From the NCBI GenBank assembly GCA_033063855.1, contig CP093830.1, positions 2,294,854 through 2,358,853 of the forward strand: 64,000 nt of DNA. Reading direction: 5' to 3'. How positions within the stretch are numbered: the stretch's first letter is position 1; each line of letters starts with the position of its first letter. The notes under the pieces were generated by a model. The model saw only the letters and a program-made list of their open reading frames with translations. It ran no database searches and was not told the origin of the DNA. The position numbers were made by a program, and so were the translations under genes. This DNA comes from Smittia aterrima (lineage: Eukaryota > Arthropoda > Insecta > Diptera > Chironomidae). Shown in pieces: positions 1 through 13,900 of this stretch.

Positions 1-1951
1 AGAGAAAGGAAGGAAAATGTTTTCTTTGGCTTTAAGACACTTGTAAGATTTTCGAGGAAACCTGAAGGAAAATAAAACCCTTCTAAGCGAGAGATAGAGA
101 GAGAGTGAAAGGAAGAAACTTTAAAGATTTAACAAGGATTAAGAAACTAATTGCAAGCTTGTTGAGGAACGAGGCGAATCTTGTTTGTGTTTCCCATGCG
201 ATGAGAAAATATCTTCTGATGGTGCATCTATTGAATTATTCACGCTCAAACAACAACAAGCTCCTGTAGACTTCGTAGATTGTGTGCGGTGCTCGAATAA
301 GAGAATTTCTGTTCTGTTAATCTGAAAGGAAAGAAGATTCTCCATGGCTCATTAAAAAGATTCCTTCTACATTTCACCGTCGTTCATGTTGTTGTAGACA
401 GAGAGAGAGAGAGAGACTTGTATCAAAATGCATTTTCTGTGCATGAAGCAAACCATTTAGATCCAATGTTTTATTCATTCTGCTAGTCATAGAACTATGA
501 CGGAACAGGCAAAGACATGACAAGACCTAATTTACATAAATTTCTCTCAACAAGTGAACTTCAAGGATTTACAGAGAGAAAGCTCGTAATCTCGTTCCCC
601 GTTGCGATCGGAGGAAATCTCTCTGATTGACTCATCGCATGTGAAAAATTGTAAGCCATAAATACTGAAGTGTGTGTGTGTGAGTATTTGAAGCTATTGA
701 AAGGACACACGAGAGAATGTCGTAAAGTTCCATGCGACGAAGGGGAAGGAAATAGAAGAAAAACATGAAAAATTATTAATCTTTCTTGAAACCATTTATC
801 CTTCGTCTCATTCTTCATCGCTCTCAAGATTTCTTTTTGTTATCAGGAGTATGTGTAAAAATTTTCACTTCAATCTGCTGTTTTGTGGTTTACAACAAAA
901 TGATTATTCTTCCCCCCTCAAAACCTCTATCGCTCGCTGAGCTTTCGAGTGTAAAAACCTCGCTCTATTGTTGGAAGGTATTAAGTATATGACGATGATA
1001 TAAATACGAGCGGTATACTTGTAATATAAATGTTGATGCGGAATAAATGTAGGCTCGATGAATGAAAGCATGTGAGTGAGTCAGGAGCAACCAAAAAAGC
1101 TATTGAAGCTGAGATTGAAGAGTGTCTATTCGTCGCCTCCTTAAGGCACGGGGATTATTCATCGCATTTTCCCCATCCTTCTCCCATTACTTTTGATGGA
1201 AGAGATTATCGTCTTAAATCTTATGTTTCGAAGAAGATTTGATTCAATCAAATAAGTTTTTGTCTTCCGAAGACTTATCACTACTTTCTCTAGCTCGTCC
1301 ATAGAGACTAACCTTCTTGCTGAAAAGTTGGTCTCTAAATCAGCGGGAGTTGCAGAAAAGCTGCTTCATAAACAAAAAATGTCTTAGTCCAAGATTAAGC
1401 AGACCAAGAAATGTTCCAGAAATGTCAACTCTCTTATCAACCGAAAGATTTATTTCACTATTATCCGTCATGCTATGAAAGCTAAGAGAGAAAATTGTGA
1501 TGATAAAAAATTATTCCGCTTTAACCTGTTGTAAGATGACGGCAGAGGCGAGGGATGATGCGAGTTAGGAAGAGAACTCGAGACAGAGATAGCAGATATT
1601 TCTCTCCGAGATTGCTTAAGCATAATGCGTTTATATCATTTCCTTTGTGTAATAAATTATATAATTTTCATCATCGTTCCTCCTGAGATGAGAATGCGAT
1701 TATTATTATACCATTTTTATATATTTTCCTACTTAATATAAATTGCAGTGTGTACCTAAGGAGAATGTTGTTGATGTTTTTTCTTGTTGAATCTTGCCAG
1801 CTTCTTTTATTTTTTAATAATATTCGAGGAAAAATATAAAAAAAAACACCAAAGAGAAACTAAATTAAATTACCGTCCATTTTTCTACTTTTTTTTCTTT
1901 CTTTTTCTTCCCTTTCCGCTTTCTCAACAATGTCAACGCTATGTCGTGCAG
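1..1951. other. heph: Non-coding: upstream intron or 5' region of the PTBP gene
   Basis: No convincing exon seen. It contains a short GA repeat near 399-416 and ends in a strong T/C tract (about 1889-1925) followed by the acceptor CAG at 1949-1951. Because the following exon begins in the middle of the PTBP N-terminus, most of this is probably intron. A short start exon could be hidden here but could not be identified. Confidence 0.6.
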
Positions 1952-4900
1952 AGAGGTAGCGACGAATTACTGAGTCAAACAGCAGTCATGGCGCCAGCAG
2001 CTGATAACAATAACCAAGATTTGGCGACGAAAAAGGCAAAATTAGATTCTAATTCTGTCATTGGCGGAGTCGGTGAGTAAACTTTTCAAATAATATTCAT
2101 TTCGAGACTTTAAAAGTTTCCCTGGATACGAATTTGAAGTCATGACGTCGAAAGCAATTTTTCATTTTTCCCTCTTGGCATACTTTTTAATCATTCACAT
2201 AAAATCTTGCGCACCTTGAGAAATTACGGACATTCCACGAGTTCGAGGAGCTTTCTCACTCACTTTTCGTTTATTAATAAACAAAATAAATGTTGCGATG
2301 ATGAAAAGCTCGCATCGTTCAAAAGACTTTAAGCGCTAACGAGCGGAAAAAAACTGTTGCAAATAAGAATACTTGATTTTTAAACATCACATCGTCAGAC
2401 ATGGAGCAAGATTTTGTTTTTAAAAAAATTGCTTTTCTATTCGTGACATTCTCAACGTTTCATTTCGCTTCCATCGTCACATAACATGAGCTTACAAAAT
2501 ATCGTCTGAGAGGTTTGTTATCGTTCGTGCTTTTTCCTCCCTTTAACGAAAGCATCGAAACATTCCTTCTCGAAAGAGCTTTACGGCCACAGGAATATTC
2601 AGAGGAACGCAATCGTTAATCAAATTTGAAATTTCGCAAACATCAACAAAATATTTTTTTTTGCTCCAAGAGAATTCTTCTATTGTTTTCTTTATTTAAC
2701 TGTTCATCTCTGCCACAATAAAAATCTATATTGATACACTTTACAGAGCAGCAAACACACCGATTTTCCCATTATTTTACCCGCCTTGACTGCCATCGTA
2801 GCTCGGAGGAAATAAAATTTAATGCAGTGATAAAATGTTTAGATTCCATTACAATTTCTTCGTGTTGTTTGCCTCGATATTAAAGCGATTCATAAGCAAC
2901 AGTTGCCTCCTGTTGTACACAAACTTTTGCTCCCACTCGAAAGCTAGACAATGTTTTGAATGATTTTTGACGGGAAAAAGAAGCGTTGTCTAATCCTACG
3001 CTAACTGTTCATGAAACTCAAGGATTTTCATCGAATCAAAAAATATTTTCACAAGCGAATCAATGAAAAAAACTTTCTTTGAAAGCACAAAGAGCGACAG
3101 TGGCCGTAGCCATGCTCAAAGTTTGGTGTGATGTAATTAAAAGTTCAGACCAGTAAGAGCTTACCTTGAGCGTCTGCTCGTGACTTCTCTCCCTTTTAGC
3201 TTTTGATGATTTCATCGTGAAACGTAAGAATTTTTCTGCGAGAGACGAAAAAGAAAGAAAACACATTTTGTTTGATGTACACACGCGAGTGATTTCTCTT
3301 TTCTATTGCATTATATTTCGTAGAAAATCTTTCTGATGATATTAAAGTAACTAAATTACTTTATTCTCCTCCCGTCTTAGGCAAACCGTCGAAAGTTATT
3401 CACATAAGAAACATACCAAATGAAGCTAGTGATGCCGAAGTAATAAATTTAGGCCTACAGTTCGGTCGTGTTACGAATGTTTTGGTATTGAAGGGCAAGA
3501 ATCAAGCTTTTCTTGAGATGACAGATGAAAACTCGGCAACAACAATGGTCTCAGTTTTCAACGCTGCACCGCCAACAGTTCGAGGCCGAACTGTCTACGT
3601 TCAATTCTCCAATCATCGGGAATTGAAAACTGATCAAAATCATTCAATCACGGTAAGAATTTGTCGAGAGGAATTTGATTTCATTTGTGACAATGTTGAA
3701 CATTCTTCAAACAGACTCCAGCTTCTGGATCGCCGCTGCCATTGGTTGGCAATGATCCAACATCTCAGCTCGTCTCGGCTCCTCAGCAAAACGGAACTGG
3801 AGGTGCCAACACTGTACTCAGGGTAATCGTAGAGTCGTTATTGTACCCAGTCTCACTTGAAATCCTTCATCAAATCTTTCAACGCTTCGGAAAAGTGCTG
3901 AAAATTGTTACGTTTACGAAAAACAATTCATTCCAAGCCCTCATACAATATCCCGACGCTCAAACTGCTCAGCATGCCAAACAGACGTTAGATGGACAGA
4001 ATATTTACAATGGCTGTTGCACATTGCGAATCGATAATAGCAAACTGACTGCACTCAATGTTAAATACAACAATGACAAATCGCGTGATTTCACGAATCC
4101 GACTTTGCCGGCAGGAGAGCCAGGCAGTGATTTAATTGCCAGCGCTGGAGGACTCGTTAACGCTAGTGATCTGCTTTTGTTGGCAGCTGGGCAACGTCCC
4201 GCCTTGACACGAGACCGATTGGGTAAGTTTGAATGAAGAAGCAGTCGTCGTTCGATAATTGCGCAAACTTGCAGATATAAAATTTTATATTAGAAAATTA
4301 TATGTGTCGTTTTGTAGTCAATGGTATGGGCAACCCAGGAGTTATGCCACCATTTACAGCGATCGGACTTGGTACCCCATCGCTCGCCAATGCTTATGGC
4401 AGCGGCATTCCGAGCTTAGGTGCATTTGCTTTAGCATCGTCTGGTGCTCTCGGATCGACGACACCAGGTGCTTTACGTGGATTATCCAACGTTTTATTGG
4501 TATCCAATTTAAATGAAGAGGTAAATGCATTTTGATTATTTATTGACACACAAAACATCAAGCATAGCAAATCTAAATTTTTAAAAATCCACTGGGGACT
4601 GTACGTGAGTGACTCAACTAACGGACAGTCCCCATTAACTATTATACTTTTCATTAATCAATTCAATTAACCATGTTCTCCCTATCGTGATTTTACCCTT
4701 CACACGATAAACTTTTAAAGCAACGGAAACCGCTTTTTCCTTTTAGGACTTTTCTTTTGCAAATGAGCGTGCGATAGAAAAAGTAGTTGTAGACTAATTC
4801 CAACTAAGCTCAACAAGCATATTTCTTTACCCTTTCTCTGCTTTTTCAATCTTCCACGAACTACAGTAAACGACCAAAACAGAAATGAAAGGCCAAGGAA

Positions 4901-7900
4901 AATAAGAAAAAGCTTGGAAACAACTTTTATTTCCTATCGCATTTTCCTTTATTCGTTTTGATCACAACTTGTTAAGGCAACATAGACAAATTAAAAGTTT
5001 CGTTCTTTTTTATCTCGCTTATTCTTATTCGCCGTGTCGTTCAATCATGACTTTATACCTCAAAATCATGCTGGTTCGTTGCCACAGAGAAGAAAAGCAG
5101 GGAAAAGTTCGCTCTCAGGAAATTTTTCCACTTGCTTCTCCTTTTTAAAGTGAAAGTAATTAACAAAGTTTTCAATTTAATATTTTTCTCTCTTCAGAGC
5201 GTTTTTTATCTTCAAAGTTTCCTTACGAGCTGCTTCGTCTCTCTCTCGCTTTCTGTCTTTTGTTGTTTGTACAAATCTAATAATCTCTTCCCTGCCACCT
5301 ACCAACCATCGCCTGATCCGAATAAAATGCTTTTTAATATTTCATAAAAATATCTTCCTACATCCCGGCGACCGCAATTTCTTCTTGTTAGCGCGCTCAG
5401 GCATTCTATTGTTGTGTACTTTTCTTTATTTCACCGTTTTAATCAAAAGTATACACAACAATAAAGTTTCTCTCCTTCAGGAAGGAAAAAGGAGAAGAAT
5501 AGGATGAGAACAAGAAGTGAACGAAGTGAACTGTTTCATTGATACGAGCAACAGATAATTTTTCATTTTGTGTCCATTAAAAACTCTCGTTCCTTTCTTG
5601 CCATTCATTCGCTCCCTAGCGCGCGAAAGTCTCCTTACAGAAAAAAGTTTATACGCGAGAATGAAAGCGAAATGTACTTTGCTTGTCACAAAATTCAATT
5701 CACCTCAAGTAAAAGCATTTAGTCATGGAATGTAAAATGATATCGAATACTTTGCAGAGCTGGAAGGTTTTCAATTTTCACCCTCCCAACTCAACTTCTT
5801 CGTTGTCAGCTCATCAACAACAACGATAACCATAGAAAACGTGCTGTCGCTTTAAAGCAATGAAACAAGGAAATTTGCTGAAAATTGCTTAAAGTTTTCA
5901 CTCGTTTTGAATATTAATTAGTTTATTTATGAGCAAACGCAATATTGTTTGATTTTAATCTCTCCTACCGCCGCCACTTCGACTGAGGTGGAAAATAATG
6001 AAATCAAAACACTAATTAGAATACATTTAAAGAGAGAGAGAGAGAGGAAGTACATCATTCCGACTTCTTGTTCTTTAAGATCGACTCATCTTTTATTCTT
6101 TAACCTTCCGCTATGTTTAATGCAATCAACGTGTCTGCCGAACAACAAAACAATTCTTCACTATATTTTAAACAAACTTTTCTTTTTTCTGTAGATGGTC
6201 ACGCCTGATGCTCTTTTTACTCTATTTGGTATGTTTGCACATGATTTTATTAAAAAAAAGCGAAAGCGAAATGCAAAATTTCGTTGTTTTCTTTGTCTAC
6301 CGGAAAGAACGAAATTTTGCATAAACAAAATCTAATTTTCTCTCGACAATTTTCGGCGCTTGCCGACAGCAAAGAAAAACAATGAACATCGACAATCGTG
6401 AGACTCATTTCATCGATAATCCAACAATGGGGGAGGAAAAAAAGAAGAAGGAAAAACCGATCAGGAAAAGGAGAAATCTGTTTGATTTCATTTAGAGCTT
6501 AATAAAGTTATAGCAATTTCCAGTAGCATACGAAGCCAATCCTGAAAAACAACGAATGAAATAATGTCGAAATTATTATTTTTTAATGAAGTTAGTGAGA
6601 AGAAAAAGTCAAATTGGAATTTTTCACACTTATTAAGCAGCGAGCGGCTGCTTTTGTCGCAGAATTCATAAGAACGAAAGCGAATGAAAAAGTTCTGATA
6701 TTAAATTACCAAAATTTCAATTTAAAATCATTTGTTGCTTTTCGCTATTCCGGGCATGAATATCCTAGACGTTGTCAGGGGAAAAACTTTTTTTTCCTCT
6801 TCTGTCAAAAATAAATAAAATCGTCTCATGGAATCGAGCTTGACGACAAACAAAGAGGTTCCTTCTCGCCTCAAACGACAATTCCTTTAATTGATTGTCA
6901 ATTTAAATGAAATATTTATGAAAAGTAATTCCCTAAAGCGCAAAATTTCCCTAAACTGAAAGCTTATAAACTCGTGATGCAGAGCATTTTCAAGACAGAT
7001 ATCAAAAGAATATAAATTTGAAAAGAGTTGAGAGCAAGTATGAGAGAGGGAAATATGGAAAATTAACAAGGGATTCAATCACAGATCTTTCCTACTCTCG
7101 CTTGCTTTTACATACTTACATTTAGGATGTCGTAAGGTTTCGTCTTCAAAAGGAATCACAATTCCGCCTCACTCATTCATAATGATTCTGCTGGCATTAT
7201 CTTTCTGGCAAGAAGCTTTTCTAGTCCCCCACCTTCTTCCTTTGGCTCTCAACTCAACCATGAAAATAAATATGAGGGTGATTGTCACACAATTCTCCTC
7301 CGACGTCTCTGACGTTTTTTTTTTTCAAGTCGTCTTCTTCATCTTCCAAACGATTTTGCATAAAAGGGGATTATGTATATTTTATTTATAAGACGACTAT
7401 TGTTGTTATAAATTCATAATTCTTATTTATGCTGCAAAAGAAAAAAGATATTTTATGCGATCGACGGCGATATGTCTAAAGGAAATATTTCCTCTTTAAA
7501 TTTGTTTCGATGGGAAGGAAGTTTCGAATTGATTTCTAAAGACTTTAAACTTTTCTTCCTCCTCTCCTTACTTCGACTGAGCACACAAATTGATAGGTTT
7601 TGGGTTGAATGACAGAACGATTTGAAGCTTTTGTTGGGACATGATGTGTACGAGTAATGGGTGAACCTTTTGAACGAAGAGAGAAAGTCTTGAAACTTTA
7701 AGTTAAAAAAATCTGCATAGCTTGAAGCTTTTGTTCTCCTCCAATGTAAGCAAACAAAGCAGATTTCCAACAACAACTTTCAGAAGATTATCAGAAAGGA
7801 AAACTTTAAGCTCTTGAGTCCAATCTCAAGTCTTATTGTGCGATGCACTAAGATGATTGAGGTGAAAACTTTTCCATTCGACTTCATCCTTTCATATAAA

Positions 7901-10900
7901 AGTCGCACGATTTCATTTAGCATAATCAATGTCAGAAAGTTCACTTCCTAAGCACAAACTTTAAACAAACTAAACTCAACGTGTTGCTTGAGCTTCTCGA
8001 TGGGAAAATATTTTTTCCCTCATCCTTCAACAAACGTCCCTCACATTTGTTGGCTAAAGTAGCAACAAGCGCTTGATGGATGATATAAAACAAATTCCCA
8101 AATGGAATATTCAACTTTAAGCTACGGAAAACCATTAAAACTTGACAACATTCCGCATATCACATATCATCTTTCGCCACGTAATATTTATAGACATGTG
8201 GGAGTGAAAACTTTTCGAACGACTGTGAGATCGTTAATTAATGACGGCTTCGTCATGAAAAGTTTCTCCTTTTTCTCTCACTCCTGGCTGTGTGTGTATG
8301 TGAGTGAAAAAAGGCAGAAAAACATGCAAAGTGCAAATATTAATAATTAAAAATTTACTGCTTGTTCTACAGTAAACATCGTACACCTTTTTGTGAAGGA
8401 TTGTGGGCAGATTGTGAAAGGGAGGGAAAGGATATGATGAGAAAGACAGGGCTTTGACAATTTTAATTCCACTTTAATCTTAATTTAATTTGAAGTTGGT
8501 AGAAAGTTAATTTGACTACTCAAAATTTCTCCTCAACAAATATATTCTAATTCAATTGCAAGCCCTGACTGAAAGACGGAGGCATGGTTAATAATTAAAA
8601 ACCTAGATTATTTGGTTTACATTAGGGAAATTGTGTCTATTTAACAAAAAGCAACACATTCTACCGTTTAATGATATTTATGGAGTAGAGAAACAATGTT
8701 TTTATAGCCCTCTTGATTTATTTCATCCTTGTCAGCTACAATAGAACGAACAGTAATAAACTCGAACACGTGAGAGAAAGTTTAAAGGGAAAACGAGGAA
8801 CTTTAAGAGTTGAAGGATCAAACTGATGAAGAAAAGTGCTTTTCAATATTTTTTCTTTTCAACTTCATCATGAAATTAAAAAGGAGCCGAAAATAAAAGT
8901 TCTATTATTTGTAGCCGTCTTTACTTCAATTCTTCTCGCTGAGTTGTATCGATTGATGATGAAATGTGCTTTTCTTTCTTGCTATTTTACTTCTTTCAAA
9001 GGGAACGAAGCAGGAAACTTTCTTAGGAGTCAGCTTCAATAAATGAATTTACCTTTATACGTTTGGCGAATGTGAAAAGGAGAAAGAGAAAAGTGAATCA
9101 AACAAATTCCGCTCGATTTTATTGCAGAATCATTGCCGTTGGTCGGAAGGTAGTTCAATGCTACACGAGATTCCAATATTGCACTGAGCGTTCCGACAAA
9201 GTTTCCTTTCAAAAAAAAAACCCAGAGAAATAAAAGTTTCTTGCTTACAATTGGTGGGTCTGAGATACGAGTTTGTTCATTACGAAGAAATTGCAAATAA
9301 TTCTTAAGCCAATTCAGAAATTAACTGCGAAACCTTCCGAAATTTCCTTAAAACCTTAATAACGTAACAACTCTCCTCTTTCCTTCTTCATCTTTGCAAT
9401 TGCTAAGCCATTTGTTGAACAGCTTTCTTTCAATTATTTTGAAGTAATTGTTTGCCTTGAACCAACTTTTACTCTTGGCTAGCTCAGTCAATAAACATTC
9501 TATGAATTTCCAGAATAATTTTTGGTTACTAGGCGTCCTCTTACAAATTGGCAGTGATTGTAACGTTTTCCTTTTTTATACCTTGCGATGCTTTGAGTAA
9601 TGATGGCACACGAAACACTGTTGACTGATCCATTAAAGTTTTATGTTCGTAGAATGTGCTTTTCCGTCAACCGTAAATCATATGAGAGTTCCACTTATCG
9701 TCTTTCCTTCTATTAATGTTTGATACTGATGACAAAGTGCTGATTGACACTATCGCCCAGTCCAATTTCTATACACGAGAGGAAACGTCGCCACACACAT
9801 TTATTATGAATCGATAAGAGAAAAAGCGAAAGTTGTTTAAGAAAACGAAGGAGATCTCACCGCCGACAAATCAATTTTTGTCACAGGTAGAAGGAAAACT
9901 TTCTTTCAAAACATCCGATTCGGATCAAATGGATGAAACCGGAGGGACACAGGGAAAGAAAAACTTCGAAAGGAAATGAGGAGAACGAGAAGTTGAGCAA
10001 TCACAAAATTTATTTTGTGTTTTGTCGCCTAGAAAATTCTTCACTTCTGATTTTGAGTGTACGCGAAAATATTTAATGTGAGAGTTTTCTAGTTGCCGCC
10101 AGGTCTTGATAAACCGGGAAAAATGAAAACTCTAGTCGTTATAAAAATTGGATTTCCTGTATCGCTTTTCAAGACTCTGGATCTTGTTACTCGTTGCTCG
10201 GCAAGAAACGAATTAAGATATGAGTGAAAATATTTCAAGGAAATAGAACTTTAAACAAGAATCGAGGGAGAATCAATCACACCGGCGTCTTTCTCGCTTT
10301 CAACATTTGATTTATTTATCTGTCTTTCTTCTTGAGAAGAGACGAACGAGTCAAGAAATGACACCTTTCTCTCGGTTCGCTGCCATCAGGCAAAGGGGTT
10401 GAGAGTGCCAAAGGGATAAACGGAGAATGATTTAAAAATCACACGACGAGAAAAATTCAACTTTATCCTTTTATGTCTGCTCCATTCGCTTACAAAAGCC
10501 ATCTCTCCATCACTCAATCCAATTCCGAAGCGTATACAGTTGTGAAAATATTTTCGCAACACATGAACGAGTTGAGGAATTTTCTTTTCACCTTTATCAG
10601 AAAAAAAAGTCAAATGCTGTAACTGTAGAGAATTAAACATAACACGGGGAGAGAAAAGTTTGCGCTTAAACATTTATTCATTACGTTGTTGAAAATTATT
10701 CTCTCTTGACACAAAGCGCTCAGCGTAAAAAAAGGATGAAACGAGCAAAAAAAAATAATAATTCTCCTCCACCGCAGGAACAATACTCCAATTGTCTATT
10801 GTTTGATCTGGATCTGCGTTCGCTTTTTCGCTGTCATATGTCGTTGAAAGCGCTGGGATTACTAAGGAAATAAAAAAATAATTGTCATTGTCATATGTTC

Positions 10901-13900
10901 AAAGTAAGGCTTTAGATGGTATCATGGCAAATCTTCGGGAATATTGAACATTGATATGGTAAATCATTCAAAAGTATATATCGAATATCGAGATAATCCG
11001 CACTGCTAATTCTTCGTGGAGCTTCCTTCTAATTCTTCTTGGAGCTCAATTCACTTTATCTCCATGAAATCCGCCCACGATTTACACTCGGGGAGAATTA
11101 TCGCAATGGATAAAGCTTCTCTCTCTCTCCACAATTTGTTCTATGGCTTTTTTTTACAGATTTATGGAGCTCGAATATTCAAAACGTAATAAATTGAGTT
11201 CTGTTTCACTCTCACCCCGAGATTTTTTTCACTTTTTTTATTAACAAACACAGACGGAGGGCGAAAATGAAAGCATTCGGCAGCCAGCCCAGCCCGTGAG
11301 ATAAGCAATGCCAAACGAAAGAAAAATGGAAAAATTGCGATTTATTCGGCTGCTGTTGCTGGGATTGTTGTCGTACAATTTACAATTTTTTGTGAATTAA
11401 AATATTATTATTTTTTAATCAAAAGCCGGATTTGCTTGGGAGAAATCTCCGCTCTCGTTGAAAAGCGGATGAGAAAATACTTTTTTTTCTGTTTACTTTT
11501 TCATACGATGTCGATTGCCGAACGAGAACAAAGAGCAAGAGATGCTTGTAAAATTGAGTTTATAATGCTTCTCGGCTTCGCGGAACTATAAAAGATCTTT
11601 TTCGCCATGCTGCCGACAACTGCGAGAAAATTAGTTTTTACTTATTTATTATGCTCATTTATTTTTCATAAACAAACATAAATTTTTACGTGAACTTTTC
11701 TTCCTTTTTTCTTCTTCTCTCCCTCTCTCCGATAAATTGCAATAATTTCCCGAAAACGAACATCACGTTACAACAAACAAAAAACGCAAATCGCTTCTCA
11801 ACTCGATGCTGCCATGGAAATCGTTAACATCAGGTGTTTATGGTGATGTGCAACGCGTAAAAATCCTCTACAACAAAAAGGATTCCGCGTTGATTCAAAT
11901 GGCCGAACCACATCAAGCGTATTTAGGTGAGTCACTCTACTTTTAATCTCTCGGATACCCCGATCGTAAACTAAAATGCTTTGTTAATGCTCAAATACTT
12001 TAAGCGAGTTCTGCCACCTCATTCGTCGCTCCTTCCTTTCCTCAATTCATTTATAATTTCTTATCTTGGTCTGATATCCGGAAATCCTGTAAACTTGTTG
12101 TGTTTTTATTTTTCTCCATTAATTCAATTTTGCTCGTTAGTTTCGCAATTTGTGCTTCGCACTCTCAGAAATGTTTCAATCGAAGGAGATTCCTTTGTGT
12201 GAGAAGCAAATTAATTTTGCTCATCGTCTAGTTTTTTTTTCTCTCCTCGAACTAATTAAAAAATTACAAAACTTTCATCATTGAGTTTTGAGGGTCGAGT
12301 AAATAAAGCTTCGCCTCATTTCGACTTTTTGCCTTTAGTTGGTTGTTAATGAATAAGTAATGTTTCTTTCTGTTGCCATTTATTCAACATCATTACCAGT
12401 TAGTTTAATTCCCCCAAGTGGAAGTGAACTCTTTTTCACTTTGTTCGCTTTTCTATTTTTTTTTCACTCGATTTTCCTTGTTTTTCATTTTATTGAGTTT
12501 TGTTTATTTTATTTGCCTCACGATTCGGGAGAAGAAAATTTTTCCTGTTGAGCAGTGGGAATGAATGACACCAAACGACAAACTTTTCCATCTATTTAAC
12601 TTGAAAGTTCTTGATACTTTCAACTGCCAAGTTGCAAATTACTCTTCCAATGCAAAAGCGAAGTAGAAAAGTTTTTATTTATGAAAACGATTTCCTGCGA
12701 CTAAAGGAAGAAATAAATTTTCTTTGTTGCTTCGACTCGCTTTTTTATGAATTAAAATTTCTAGGATTTAAAAGATTAAAAAAGTTTGCCGTAATCTACT
12801 TCGTTCTATCTCTACATTCATCATACATCGCTTTACTCTTTCGTTATCGTAGCTACGATGCTTTTATCCTTACAAAAATATTATTTTTTAATTGAAGGAG
12901 CGCTCAATGCCGAGTGTGACTGAAAACTTTTTTTTTCTATGCTTACAATTGTTGAAAAGCGAGAAATTTCTCAAATTAAAAAAAAGAAAAACTTATTCAA
13001 CAAATACAATAACTTCAACTTTTTTCCTTCTCTTCGAAAAATTCCAATTAGCAATGACTCATTTGGATAAGTTGCGCATCTGGGGCAAACAGATTAGAGT
13101 GATGGCGAGCAAGCATCAAGCCGTTCAATTGCCGAAGGAAGGACAGCCCGACGCTGGACTTACACGAGACTATTCGTCGAATCCATTGCATCGATTCAAA
13201 AAGCCCGGCAGCAAGAACTATCAAAACATTTATCCGCCATCAGCTACATTGCATTTAAGTAACATTCCGTAAGTAAAGCAACAATATTTTGATCGATACG
13301 TCGGTGAATGTAAAAAAGATTTTCCGATAAATTCTCTCGTTCGTCTCTTGTTGTTGTACCGTCCAACGATGAACACCATAAGCGAGAACCAGAGTGTTTG
13401 CGTCCAGAAGCGAAGCAAAACAAATTTTAATTATTTAATCCGCTTATCATGAGTCATCTATAATGCACGAAGCGATTTTCTATCGACCTGAGAACGACGA
13501 AGGAAGATTTACTGATGAATTCATTCTGCAAGGGAAATTCATAATTCAAGAAAAATCTTTCACAGTTACTTGGCTTTGCGCTTCCTCTTGAAATTTTAAT
13601 GGCAAGTGGCATCATGAATTTATGACTAGATAGGGAATTATTGAGAAAGATCTAGACGAAGATGATTTAAAGCTGAAGCTATCAAACTAAAAATCTTTAA
13701 GAAAATCACAAAATCTCATAAAAGAAAATCGCACAATAAAACATCTTTTCTCTTCTTTGTCGAAAGAAAAATCACGTCACCTTCATTGTCGTCTGAATTG
13801 TGATTACGAAATTGAGGGAAAACGAAAAACGGCTGTAATGATGTCATTCGCACACGGCGGCTCACTCTGCGACGTCTTACTCAATTCACGACAACCAAAT

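Larger units (their letters stand above)
4521..6194 (+). other. heph: PTBP intron upstream of the 34-nt exon, with CU-rich runs and stem-loops
   Basis: Bounded by GTAAAT and TGTAG. It holds two clear inverted repeats (4593-4634 and 5407-5463) and a CU-rich run at about 5238-5262 containing TCTCTCTCTC and CTTTCTGTCTTTT, the type of sequence PTB itself binds. No exon is visible inside. Autoregulatory function is an inference. Confidence 0.75.
6229..11833 (+). other. heph: Large PTBP intron (5.6 kb)
   Basis: Bounded by GTATGT and ATCAG. Apart from the hairpin at 6271-6322 and a short direct repeat at 11006-11046 it looks like ordinary AT-rich intron. No exon or nested gene could be supported. 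Confidence 0.75.

Noticed and set aside
4394..4654. 86-codon minus-strand frame across a PTBP exon
   Set aside because: Antisense shadow of the exon and of the adjoining hairpin.
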